From NCBI RefSeq assembly GCF_008369935.1, contig NZ_VTUZ01000029.1, positions 62,001-126,000 of the forward strand: 64,000 nucleotides of DNA, read 5' to 3'. Position 1 is the first letter of the stretch. Every line of letters begins with the position of its first letter. The stretch is from Paraburkholderia panacisoli. Lineage in GTDB: Bacteria > Pseudomonadota > Gammaproteobacteria > Burkholderiales > Burkholderiaceae. Shown here one piece after another: positions 49,849 to 57,256 of the stretch. Both the position numbers and the translations under genes were made by a program. The notes beneath the pieces are model-generated. The model searched no databases and was not told the origin of the DNA. It saw only the letters and a list, made by a program, of their open reading frames with translations.

Positions 49849-50931
49849 ATGACGCTTCGATTCAAGCCCAAGAGCGGCGCGGCGCTGTACGGCGTCTACG
49901 CCGCGATCGCGGCGGCCGCGTTCGCCGCCGCGTTCGGGGCCGCGACGGCCGCTTCGGCAGCATTCAGCGGGGGCAAACAAGGCGCGTTCGACGATTTGAA
50001 CCGCTCGCGCCCGCTGGCGGCGCTCGGCTCCGAGCAGCAATGCGAGCGCTATAGCGGTTTGCCCGCGCGTTGGCGCGACGATCCGCAAGCGGGCATGGTG
50101 CATCTGCATGGCGGCGACTTCGTGTTCGGCAGCAAGCTCGGCTACGAAGACGAGCGCCCCGCCGGCGACGGCAGGACGCGCGTCGCCGGCTTCTGGATCG
50201 ATCAGACCGACGTGACGAATGCGCAGTTCGCGGCCTTCGTCAAAGCGACCGGTTATGTCAGCGATTCCGAACGCCAGGGCGGCGCCGTGGTGTTCCACTC
50301 GCCGACGCGCGACGAGATGAACGCGCGCGATCTGGCGTGGTGGACCTGGGTGAAAGGCGCCGCGTGGAATCATCCGACCGGTCCGGGCAGCAACCTCGAC
50401 GGCCGCATGAATCAACCGGTGACGATGGTCACGCAAGCCGACGCGCTCGCGTACGCGCGCTGGCTTGGCCGCGATCTGCCGACCGAAGCCGAGTGGGAAT
50501 ACGCGGGCAAAGCCGGCCACGAAGGCGCGGACCTCGACACCGCGCCGCGCGACGAACACGGCAAGCCGAGTGCGAACTATTGGCAGGGCGTGTTTCCCGT
50601 GTTGAACACCGACGAGGACGGTCACGTCGGGCTCGCTCCAGTCGGTTGCTATGCCGCCAACGACTTCAGGCTGTACGACATGATCGGCAATGCGTGGGAA
50701 TGGACCAAAGATGTGTACAGCGGTCCGCATCAATCGCACACCAATGGGGATACGGCGGCGGTCGCGCCACTCAGCCGCCGGCACGACACGCCGATGGTCA
50801 TCAAGGGCGGCTCGTTTCTCTGCTCGCGCGACTACTGCGTGCGTTATCGCGCGGCGTCGCGCGAACAGCAGCAAGCGGATTTGCCGGCCGCGCATATCGG
50901 TTTTCGCACGGTGTTGAGGGACGCTTCATGA
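49849..50931 (+). CDS. Formylglycine-generating-enzyme (SUMF1) homologue with N-terminal membrane segment
   Basis: The 360-residue protein has a hydrophobic N-terminal segment (residues 12-42) and then the FGE-sulfatase domain: GMVHLHGGDFVFGS, VTNAQFAAFVKATGY, LPTEAEWEYAGKAG, GNAWEWTKDVY and GGSFLCSRDYCVRYRAAS. The two cysteines of the last block correspond to the catalytic cysteine pair of FGE. Bacterial FGE is normally cytosolic; here the enzyme appears exported or membrane-bound. It starts eight bases after the sulfatase and overlaps the next gene (ATGA), so the sulfatase is its likely substrate. Confidence 0.88.
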   Translation: MTLRFKPKSGAALYGVYAAIAAAAFAAAFGAATAASAAFSGGKQGAFDDLNRSRPLAALGSEQQCERYSGLPARWRDDPQAGMVHLHGGDFVFGSKLGYEDERPAGDGRTRVAGFWIDQTDVTNAQFAAFVKATGYVSDSERQGGAVVFHSPTRDEMNARDLAWWTWVKGAAWNHPTGPGSNLDGRMNQPVTMVTQADALAYARWLGRDLPTEAEWEYAGKAGHEGADLDTAPRDEHGKPSANYWQGVFPVLNTDEDGHVGLAPVGCYAANDFRLYDMIGNAWEWTKDVYSGPHQSHTNGDTAAVAPLSRRHDTPMVIKGGSFLCSRDYCVRYRAASREQQQADLPAAHIGFRTVLRDAS

Positions 50932-51728
50932 AGCCACGTGCCGTCATGGCGGCGGCGCTGCTGGTCGGGGCCGCGCTGCTTCAACCCGCACTGGCCACCG
51001 CCGCCGCAAGCCAGGTCATCAAGGTCGGCGTGAGCGCGGGCGTGCACGCCGAAATCATGGACCAGGTGCGCCGCGTCGCGGCCACGCGGGGACTCGCGCT
51101 CGATGTCATCGTGTTCGGCAAACCCGCGGCCATCGACGCCGCACTCGCCGCCAAACAGATCGACGCCGCGAGTTTCGAGGACGAGCCGAGCTTCGACGCA
51201 CAGCGCAAACAGCACGGCTACGCGTTGACGAGCGTCGCCACGACGGTGACGTTTCCGATCGCGCTGTACTCGCGCAAGCTGAAGAATCTCGGCGAGCTGC
51301 AACGCGGCGCGACAATCGCGATTCCCGCCGATCGCGAAGGCGCCGCGCGCGCGCTGATCCTGCTGCAGAACTTCACACTGCTGACGTTCAAGGACAGCGC
51401 GGGCTTGCACGCAACGCCCGCCGACATCACGAGTAACCGGCTGAATCTGAAGATCCGCCAGGTGCCGCGCGCGCATCTGTTCGACTCGTTGAACAGCGTG
51501 GCCTTCGCAGTGATCGACAGCGGCGACGCGGCGCGCGCGGGCCTCTACCCCGCGCGCGACAGCCTCGGTCTGGAAGACGCGCGCTCGCCCTATGCCAACG
51601 TGCTGACCGTACGCGACAGCGACCGCACTCAGGCGTGGGTCGCGCAACTGGTCGCCGCTTATCAGTCCAACGACGTTGCGCATTTCATCCTCACGCGCTA
51701 TCAGGACTCGGTGCGCCGGCCATGGTGA
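50928..51728 (+). CDS. NlpA/MetQ-family substrate-binding protein
   Basis: The 266-residue protein has a cleavable signal peptide (VMAAALLVGAALLQPALATAAA) without a lipobox cysteine, and the NlpA fold: VIKVGVSAGVHAEIMDQV, then PAAIDAALAAKQIDAASFED, TIAIPADREGAARALILL and FAVIDSGDAARAGL. Relatives bind methionine or related sulfur compounds for an ABC importer. Here no permease or ATPase gene is adjacent, so it must work with another importer or as a sensor. It overlaps the FGE gene start by four bases and the next gene by seven. A role in sulfur scavenging together with the sulfatase is plausible. Confidence 0.85.
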   Translation: MKPRAVMAAALLVGAALLQPALATAAASQVIKVGVSAGVHAEIMDQVRRVAATRGLALDVIVFGKPAAIDAALAAKQIDAASFEDEPSFDAQRKQHGYALTSVATTVTFPIALYSRKLKNLGELQRGATIAIPADREGAARALILLQNFTLLTFKDSAGLHATPADITSNRLNLKIRQVPRAHLFDSLNSVAFAVIDSGDAARAGLYPARDSLGLEDARSPYANVLTVRDSDRTQAWVAQLVAAYQSNDVAHFILTRYQDSVRRPW

Positions 51729-52678
51729 ACGCGTTTTCGTTCGCGTGCTCGGCGTGCGGCAAATGCTGCAACAGCCCGCCGGCGATGACATTGGCGGAGC
51801 TATTCCGGCATCGTGATCTGTTCATCGGCTACATTGCGATCGGGCGCATGCCGCGCAAGCGCACCGGCGAGCGGCTGCGCGTCGGGCCATATGAAAGCGT
51901 GCTCGACGCAGCGGACGTCGCCGCGTTCGATACGCTCGCCGACACGTTGCTGTATCGCGTCGGCGACACCTTCAGCATCACCGCGCAAGGCTACGATTAC
52001 CCTTCCGTCGCGCGCTGCCCCGCGCTGGAAGACGACGGACGCTGCGCGATTCATCTGCATGGCAAGCCGCTCACGTGCGAAGTGGTCCCGCTCGATCCGC
52101 TGGTGCCGGACACGCTGCAACACCTGGTATTGGCCGCGCGCAATCAGAGCGCCGCCTACCTCGGCGCCGACTGCATTCACGAAGGCGAACGTGACGGCGC
52201 TGCGTTGCTGGTCAGGCAGGGGCGCGTCGTCGACGCGAACGCGAAGGACGCGCTCGAGCGCCGTCGCAAAGCACTCGCAAAGGAACGCGAGGTGTGGGGA
52301 CAAGCCGTATTCGAAGCGCTGCGCAAAGAGTTGTTCGACTCGCCCGCCGCGCTGGCGCGCATTCCTGCCGGTGGCTTTCGGACGATCTCGATCGTGCCCG
52401 CGCTCCTGACCATAGTGGCGGCTTCCGCGCGCTGCCGCCAGTTGTGTGTCGACTATATCGATAGCCAGATCGCGTTGATCGACCGTTGCATCGCGCACGC
52501 GCTATTGCGACGCCGGCTGGACGACCGGCCGATCACCCACGAGTTGCGCGGCTTCGGCGACGCTTATCGGCGTGCCAAAGCAGTGCTTGCGGTTCCCTTG
52601 GCCGCCGCAACCGGTAGCGCGGCTGGTTCGACGCCTTGTGCCGTCGAAGCCTATCTGAGCGGCGCGATCTGCTTGTGA
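51722..52678 (+). CDS. YkgJ-family cysteine-cluster protein
   Basis: The 318-residue protein begins with CSACGKCCNSPP (residues 9-20), the CxxCxxCC cluster of the YkgJ family (zinc or iron-sulfur binding); further family cysteines follow near residues 100-125 (RCPALEDDGRCAIH and TCEVVPL). The C-terminal half is helical and not recognised. It is cytosolic. Its start overlaps the binding-protein gene, making it the last gene of the sulfatase operon. The role is unknown. Confidence 0.82.
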   Translation: MVNAFSFACSACGKCCNSPPAMTLAELFRHRDLFIGYIAIGRMPRKRTGERLRVGPYESVLDAADVAAFDTLADTLLYRVGDTFSITAQGYDYPSVARCPALEDDGRCAIHLHGKPLTCEVVPLDPLVPDTLQHLVLAARNQSAAYLGADCIHEGERDGAALLVRQGRVVDANAKDALERRRKALAKEREVWGQAVFEALRKELFDSPAALARIPAGGFRTISIVPALLTIVAASARCRQLCVDYIDSQIALIDRCIAHALLRRRLDDRPITHELRGFGDAYRRAKAVLAVPLAAATGSAAGSTPCAVEAYLSGAICL

Positions 52679-52734
52679 GCCGCACCGGGCGCGCTATCTG
52701 AAGCGGGCTCCTTCATGGCCTCGCCGTGCTTTTT

Positions 52735-53997
52735 TCAGAGTTGCGTGTCCAGCATCCAAACGAACTTTTCAATCAGCTTCTCCCTGAGAGGACGGTGCAG
52801 CCAAGCGTCGAGTGTGATGCGCTGCGACTTCTTGATGTCGTCCGCGAAGGTAGCGGTTTGCTGCTTCGCGAAATCGCGGTCGTAGATATTCAGGTTCGCT
52901 TCATCGTTCAGTTTGAATGAACGGTTATCGAAATTGGTCGACCCGACCGAAACCAGATACTCGTCCACGATCAGCAATTTGCAATGGAACATGGTCGGCT
53001 GGTACTCGTATATTTCGACCCCGGCTTTGAGCAGATCGCCCCAGCAGGCGCGCGACGCCTCGCGCACCGTGTGCGTGTCGATGCGTTTGCCCGGCGTGAT
53101 GATCTGCACTTTCACGCCGCGTTTCGCAGCCTCGACGATTGCGTTGATGGTCAGCTTGTCAGGCACGAAGTACGCGCTCGCGAGATGAATGCTGTGCGTG
53201 GCCGCCGTAATCGCCATCAGGTACATCAACTGCATGTCGTCGCTGCCGCCCGACGGCGAGCTGCTGAACATGTGCGCGAGACCGTCGCCTGCCGCTTCGA
53301 CGTGCGGAAAATAGTCGGGGCCGTGCAGTACATTGCCGGTCGCCTTGACCCAATTGTCCATGAACACGGCTTGCATGTGACCGACCACCGGACCGGCCAC
53401 GCGAAAATGCGTATCGCGCCAATGCTTCTCATCCTGCGCGTGACCCGTCCACTCCGGCGCAATGCCCACGCCGCCAGTAAAGCCGACACGGCCGTCGATC
53501 ACCAGCAGCTTGCGGTGCGTGCGATCGTTCATGCGGCCGAGTCCGGTCCAGTGCGGCTTGTGATACTGGATCACTTCCGCACCGGCTTCGCGCAGCAACT
53601 GCAGATAGCGCTTATCCATTTTTGATGAGCCGAGCCAGTCGAGCAGTACATGCACCGCGACGCCTTCACGCGCCTTGCCCGCGAGCGCCTGGGCGATCTG
53701 TTCACCGATCTCTCCGGACCAGTAAATGAACGTTTCAAACGTGATGGTTTTACGCGCTGAACGAATTCCGTCGAGCATCGACGGAAAAATGCGGTCGCCG
53801 TTGAGCAGCATCTCGAAGCGATTGCCGGAGAGGACTGGCGGCCCGAGCAGCAATCCCATCGAGTGCAGGAATTGCGGATCCTCGCTGGCATATAGCCGCT
53901 CGATCTTGTGTTCGATCTTCTTCTCGCCGCTCGACAGATTGGCGATCACCAATATGATCACGAGCGTGACGAACGCGGTAATGGCAATAGTGAGCAT
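52735..53997 (-). CDS. Cardiolipin synthase-like phospholipase D protein
   Basis: The 420-residue protein has one N-terminal membrane helix (ITAFVTLVIILVIANL) and two phospholipase D HKD motifs: HRKLLVIDGRVGFTGG near residue 165 and HCKLLIVDEYLVSVGSTNFD near residue 345. This is the plan of ClsA/ClsB-type cardiolipin synthases, which join two phosphatidyl groups at the membrane. The start at 53997 begins the helix; an in-frame extension to 54099 is not membrane-like. It is convergent with the YkgJ gene and stands alone. Confidence 0.9.
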   Translation of the reverse strand: MLTIAITAFVTLVIILVIANLSSGEKKIEHKIERLYASEDPQFLHSMGLLLGPPVLSGNRFEMLLNGDRIFPSMLDGIRSARKTITFETFIYWSGEIGEQIAQALAGKAREGVAVHVLLDWLGSSKMDKRYLQLLREAGAEVIQYHKPHWTGLGRMNDRTHRKLLVIDGRVGFTGGVGIAPEWTGHAQDEKHWRDTHFRVAGPVVGHMQAVFMDNWVKATGNVLHGPDYFPHVEAAGDGLAHMFSSSPSGGSDDMQLMYLMAITAATHSIHLASAYFVPDKLTINAIVEAAKRGVKVQIITPGKRIDTHTVREASRACWGDLLKAGVEIYEYQPTMFHCKLLIVDEYLVSVGSTNFDNRSFKLNDEANLNIYDRDFAKQQTATFADDIKKSQRITLDAWLHRPLREKLIEKFVWMLDTQL

Positions 53998-54158
53998 ACG
54001 TGGCCTCGAGCTAATCGGCAGGACGCCACTGTGCGTCCCGCGGTTTGACGGAGAGTAACCGGACCGGGGTCCGGCTTTAACCACGACCGCAGGACGCATT
54101 GCGCATGCCCATTGCGGGACCGCGCCTTGCTACTTCCGCTTTTATCAGGTCTTAAAAC

Positions 54159-54644
54159 TTATCTGACCAGCGAGAACGCTTCCCGCATGGCAATTTCACC
54201 CGCGCCAAATACGCCGACCACGGTATAGTCCGACGCCACGCATTCAAACGTGGAGTCCTGAAACGTAATCACGAAATGGCGCTGTGCCACCCCTGCCGAT
54301 CCGACCGCCGCAATTTCTGCGGCCAGCGACGAATTCTCGACTTCATGCGCCGAATAGCCAGACAGACCTTGTCCGGCCAGTGGATGAATGTCGAGATCGC
54401 CGTCGCCCGGCGGACCCAGCCGGTGAAACACGGTGTCGGGAAATAGCACCGCGCAGAAGGGATCGTCGTCGGGATCGAATGGTCCGAACCGTTCAAAGTC
54501 GGCTTCCGCAATCGGGTAAGCGAGAATCACGCGGCGGTCGCTCGCGACGATGAAGGGTTCGGCGGCATCGGCTGCCGGATGAGGAACGGAGTCCAGCAGG
54601 ACGACCAGGTCTTCCTGCTGGGGTGATTCAATCGTGCTAGTCAT
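54159..54644 (-). CDS. Unrecognised acidic protein
   Basis: The 161-residue protein is acidic and soluble: FGPFDPDDDPFCAVLFPDTV in the middle, a GPPGDGDLDIHPLAGQGL stretch, and a C-terminal VAQRHFVITFQDSTFECVAS followed by GVFGAGEIAMREAF. I do not recognise a domain. A GGAG site precedes the ATG at 54644. It lies 22 bases after the H-NS-like gene on the same strand, so they may be cotranscribed. The frame is long with normal codon use, so it is likely real. Confidence 0.65.
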   Translation of the reverse strand: MTSTIESPQQEDLVVLLDSVPHPAADAAEPFIVASDRRVILAYPIAEADFERFGPFDPDDDPFCAVLFPDTVFHRLGPPGDGDLDIHPLAGQGLSGYSAHEVENSSLAAEIAAVGSAGVAQRHFVITFQDSTFECVASDYTVVGVFGAGEIAMREAFSLVR

Positions 54645-54666
54645 CTACTTCAGCACTCCGTTGCGC

Positions 54667-55566
54667 TCATGCGCTGGCTTCAACCGGGGCGGTTTGCGGC
54701 GCTGCCGGGGCGCTGGGCGCGACCGTTTTCGCGGCAGCTTTGCGAGCCGGCGCTTTTCTGGCCGCTTTCACTGCCGGGTTCTTCGCACTGATCTTTTTAG
54801 CGGCGGGTTTCGCTGCGCCTTTCTTTGCCGCTACTTTTCTGGTCGCCGCCGTTGCCTTCTTCGCGGCCGTCTTTTTAGCAGCGACTGCCTTTTTCGCCAC
54901 GACTTTCTTTGCCGCGGCTTTCTTGCTCACCGCACCGCTGGTTGCCGCCGATTTCGCTTTGCCCGCTTTGGTTGCAGCTTTAGAGGCGACCTTCGTCGCG
55001 GCCTTGGCGGCTTTGTGACCAGCAGCGCTTGCCGTGGCGGTTGCGCCGTCGATCAGGAATTTGGTGCGGTCTTTGACCGTCGCGAGCCATGCAGGTGCCG
55101 GACCACGGCCACTCCAGGTGGCGCCAGTTTTCGGATTGAGGTACTTGGGCGGCTGTGCGCCTTTCGGCTGACCTTTAGTGCGCTTTACACGCGTCAGCAC
55201 GGCTTTAGCCTCGGACTTCAATTCGCTCGCGCTGTCGATCAGGAATTGAGTGCGGTCTTTTACGCCCGCAATCCAACCCGGCGCGCGGCCATGGCCCGTC
55301 CAGGTCGCGCCGGTTTTATGGTCGCGGTATTTAGCCACTTTAGCCGTGCCGACGCTTTTCGACTTACCGACTCCGGCATGGCCATTCAGGCCTCGCGCCA
55401 CCCGCGACGCTTTTGCCTTGGCTTCGATGTCCTCAGTAGTCAGGCCGTGCTTGAGCATCAGTTCACGAATCTGGTTGACCGCGACTTGCGCTTTTCTGGC
55501 AATAAGGGCGTCGGCTTGCGCCTGGAGTTTCTTAAGCTTTGCTTGGATTTGCTCTAACGTAGGCAT
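54667..55566 (-). CDS. H-NS-family nucleoid protein with two DNA-binding domains and H1-like tail
   Basis: The 299-residue protein has an H-NS oligomerisation helix (residues 1-55) and two copies of the H-NS DNA-binding domain: residues 80-112 (YRDHKTGATWTGHGRAPGW) and 142-173 (YLNPKTGATWSGRGPAPAW). A 125-residue tail of Lys/Ala repeats (AAAKKVVAKKAVAAKKTAAKK type) resembles histone H1 tails. Ordinary H-NS has about 100-135 residues and one domain. It should bind and compact A/T-rich DNA with raised affinity. A GGGAGGA site precedes the ATG at 55566. The upstream 55600-55770 region is A/T-rich, suiting self-regulation. Confidence 0.88.
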   Translation of the reverse strand: MPTLEQIQAKLKKLQAQADALIARKAQVAVNQIRELMLKHGLTTEDIEAKAKASRVARGLNGHAGVGKSKSVGTAKVAKYRDHKTGATWTGHGRAPGWIAGVKDRTQFLIDSASELKSEAKAVLTRVKRTKGQPKGAQPPKYLNPKTGATWSGRGPAPAWLATVKDRTKFLIDGATATASAAGHKAAKAATKVASKAATKAGKAKSAATSGAVSKKAAAKKVVAKKAVAAKKTAAKKATAATRKVAAKKGAAKPAAKKISAKNPAVKAARKAPARKAAAKTVAPSAPAAPQTAPVEASA

Positions 55567-55772
55567 TTGATTCCTCCCGATGTGGTAATCGTCAAACTAT
55601 GCCATGAATGATAGAAGAAAGGCAGATCAATGTGGCCTTTAAGACACTACTCGACCCAATCACGTATCGTCCGGGTAACAAATCTTCAGGTTCACTACTC
55701 AATTACCCAATCTCTCTTCCTTTTCCTTTCCTTCATACTCTTCTATTTGGCTTCCAACTCCAGTGCCTCAGT

Positions 55773-56111
55773 TCAGGTTGGTGTAAAAACGACGGCCTGG
55801 CGATCGGCTATGTACCGCACACTACGTACAAAACGGTATTGTTGGCCGTCCGCCGTTATCCGGTTGAGCCCGAGGCGGGTCAACGTCAGCATCTCGTCCG
55901 CCTGAAACGCGTCGACCACACCCGAATCCGTCATATCCTCCAACGCGCCGGACGGATTGCCGACATAAACACTGCGCACCTGAGCGCCGATCCGCATCAA
56001 AACCACGCTTTCCCCTTCGTCGAGCGCCAACTCGAGATAGCCGGCAAGCGTGCGTAGCGAGGCCGGCGTGCAAGTCTGCGACTGATAGATCGCGGCATTC
56101 GATGGTGTCAT
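55773..56111 (-). CDS. Unrecognised small protein
   Basis: The 112-residue protein has no signal peptide or membrane helix. Residues such as LAGYLELALDEGESVVLMRIG and MTDSGVVDAFQADEMLTLTRLGLNRI look like a globular alpha/beta protein; I recognise no family. A GGGGAA stretch precedes the ATG at 56111. It lies about 200 bases upstream of the H-NS-like gene on the same strand. Codon use looks normal, so it is probably expressed. Confidence 0.6.
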   Translation of the reverse strand: MTPSNAAIYQSQTCTPASLRTLAGYLELALDEGESVVLMRIGAQVRSVYVGNPSGALEDMTDSGVVDAFQADEMLTLTRLGLNRITADGQQYRFVRSVRYIADRQAVVFTPT

Positions 56112-56470
56112 TTGTGTTTCCCCGTCACCGGCATCAACGAAAAGGCGCTAGCTGTGCTTCTCAGCAATGGCCGCTTCTACTATAGGCAAGCATTCGAATA
56201 TTCAAAGGACAGTGGTTCATTTTTCATTCGAAAGGGACTTTTCCGACGGCCGGGTTTAGAAATCGGCGCTATTGGCAATGACAAAAAGCCATTCGTCAGC
56301 GGCAAAAGAGCGCGTGCGAGGACACCCGTAACTCGGCGTTACGGATCTCGCAGACCCGTTTCACCTGTGTCCGCGCCACGCTTCTACACTCCGAACCGTA
56401 TTCAGCGGCAAGCTGATTCACTGGGAATCAACCGGCAGCATCGCGCCTCGACGCGCAAGGAGAACGGAAA
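56112..56470. other. Intergenic stretch, no gene seen
   Basis: The 359 bases between the divergent small genes show no protein-like frame. The left part should contain the promoter of the 112-residue protein gene, the right part that of the WRE-repeat protein gene. The region near 56200-56300 is A/T-richer than its surroundings. Confidence 0.5.
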
Positions 56471-56776
56471 ATGAACAGGAAGATCATTGGCGCGGCACTG
56501 GGTCTGGCAGTTCTGGCGGCATCTTCGGCCGCCTCGGCACACGTCGATGTGGCCGTCGGGCTCGGCGTGCCGGTCGCGGTCCAGGCCGCTCCGCCTGTCT
56601 ATGTCGACCACCCGGCAGCGTATGGTCCGGCGCCGGTGCCGGTCGTCCACCGCGGCTATGACGGCTGGCGCGAACGGGAATGGCGCGAGCGCCGTGAATG
56701 GCGGGAACACGAATGGCGCCGCGAACAATGGCGCGAACATGAATGGCGTGAACACAACCGCTGGGGTGGCTATTGA
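56471..56776 (+). CDS. Small secreted protein with Trp-Arg-Glu repeats
   Basis: The 101-residue protein has a signal peptide (KIIGAALGLAVLAASSAASA, cut before HVDVA), a hydrophobic middle, and a C-terminal stretch of about 38 residues made of repeats of the form WRExEW/WREHEW (DGWREREWRER, HEWRREQWREHEW, EHNRWGGY). Charged tryptophan-rich repeats of this kind occur in small periplasmic proteins of unknown function in Burkholderiaceae. An AAGGAG site precedes the ATG. Downstream, after 53 bases, is a second small secreted protein gene. Confidence 0.8.
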   Translation: MNRKIIGAALGLAVLAASSAASAHVDVAVGLGVPVAVQAAPPVYVDHPAAYGPAPVPVVHRGYDGWREREWRERREWREHEWRREQWREHEWREHNRWGGY

Positions 56777-56829
56777 AAAGAAGTCGAATAGCACCACCTT
56801 CGGGCATCTCAACCAAACGGTACTTTCAG

Positions 56830-57066
56830 ATGAAAGCTGGTTTTATTAAGGCCGCTCTTGCAGCAGTGGCACTCACCTCGGCGATGACGGGTACGGCGAA
56901 CGCGGCCGGCTGCATGAAGGGAGCGGTGGTGGGCGGCGTTGCGGGACATTATGCCGGGCACCATGCGGTAGTCGGCGCGGTGGGCGGCTGCCTCGTGGGA
57001 CGCCATATGGCGAAAAAGCACGCTGAGGAGCAGGCCGCACAGCATCAGCAGGCGAAGATGCAATAA
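56830..57066 (+). CDS. Small secreted glycine-zipper-like protein
   Basis: The 78-residue protein has a signal peptide (FIKAALAAVALTSAMTGTANA) and a GxxxG-type core (KGAVVGGVAGHYAGHHAVVGAVGGCLVG) like glycine-zipper membrane proteins, ending in a His/Lys/Gln-rich tail. Two cysteines (GC near the mature start, GC in the zipper) might form a disulfide. The start is set by the signal peptide; an in-frame extension to 56773 is not signal-like. It probably associates with the envelope. Function unknown. Confidence 0.72.
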   Translation: MKAGFIKAALAAVALTSAMTGTANAAGCMKGAVVGGVAGHYAGHHAVVGAVGGCLVGRHMAKKHAEEQAAQHQQAKMQ

Positions 57067-57178
57067 GCCGGGCGAGTCCCGGCAAACGCCGGCATATTCC
57101 GGCGAGCCGCCGCGCAAGTCTTGTCGCAGGATTCAAGACGTTGTTTGCGGCGGCGTTTCTTCTTTTGTGCCGTCTTCG

Positions 57179-57250
57179 GCACCTTCTTCCGCACCTTTTC
57201 CCGCACCTTTTCCCGCACCTTTTCCCGCACCTTTTCCCGCGCCTTTTCCC
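57179..57250. repeat. 12-bp minisatellite
   Basis: Six tandem 12-bp units: one variant (GCACCTTCTTCC), four exact copies of GCACCTTTTCCC (57191-57238) and one variant (GCGCCTTTTCCC). All six frames stay open across it because 12 is a multiple of three. It lies just past the stop of the DUF6765 gene and is outside every gene I accept. Its copy number is likely variable. Confidence 0.85.
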
Positions 57251-57256
57251 GCTCAG

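Noticed and set aside
47832..49871. 679-residue open frame antisense to the sulfatase gene
   Set aside because: Arginine/valine/alanine-rich composition typical of the reverse strand of a GC-rich gene; no start site or domain.
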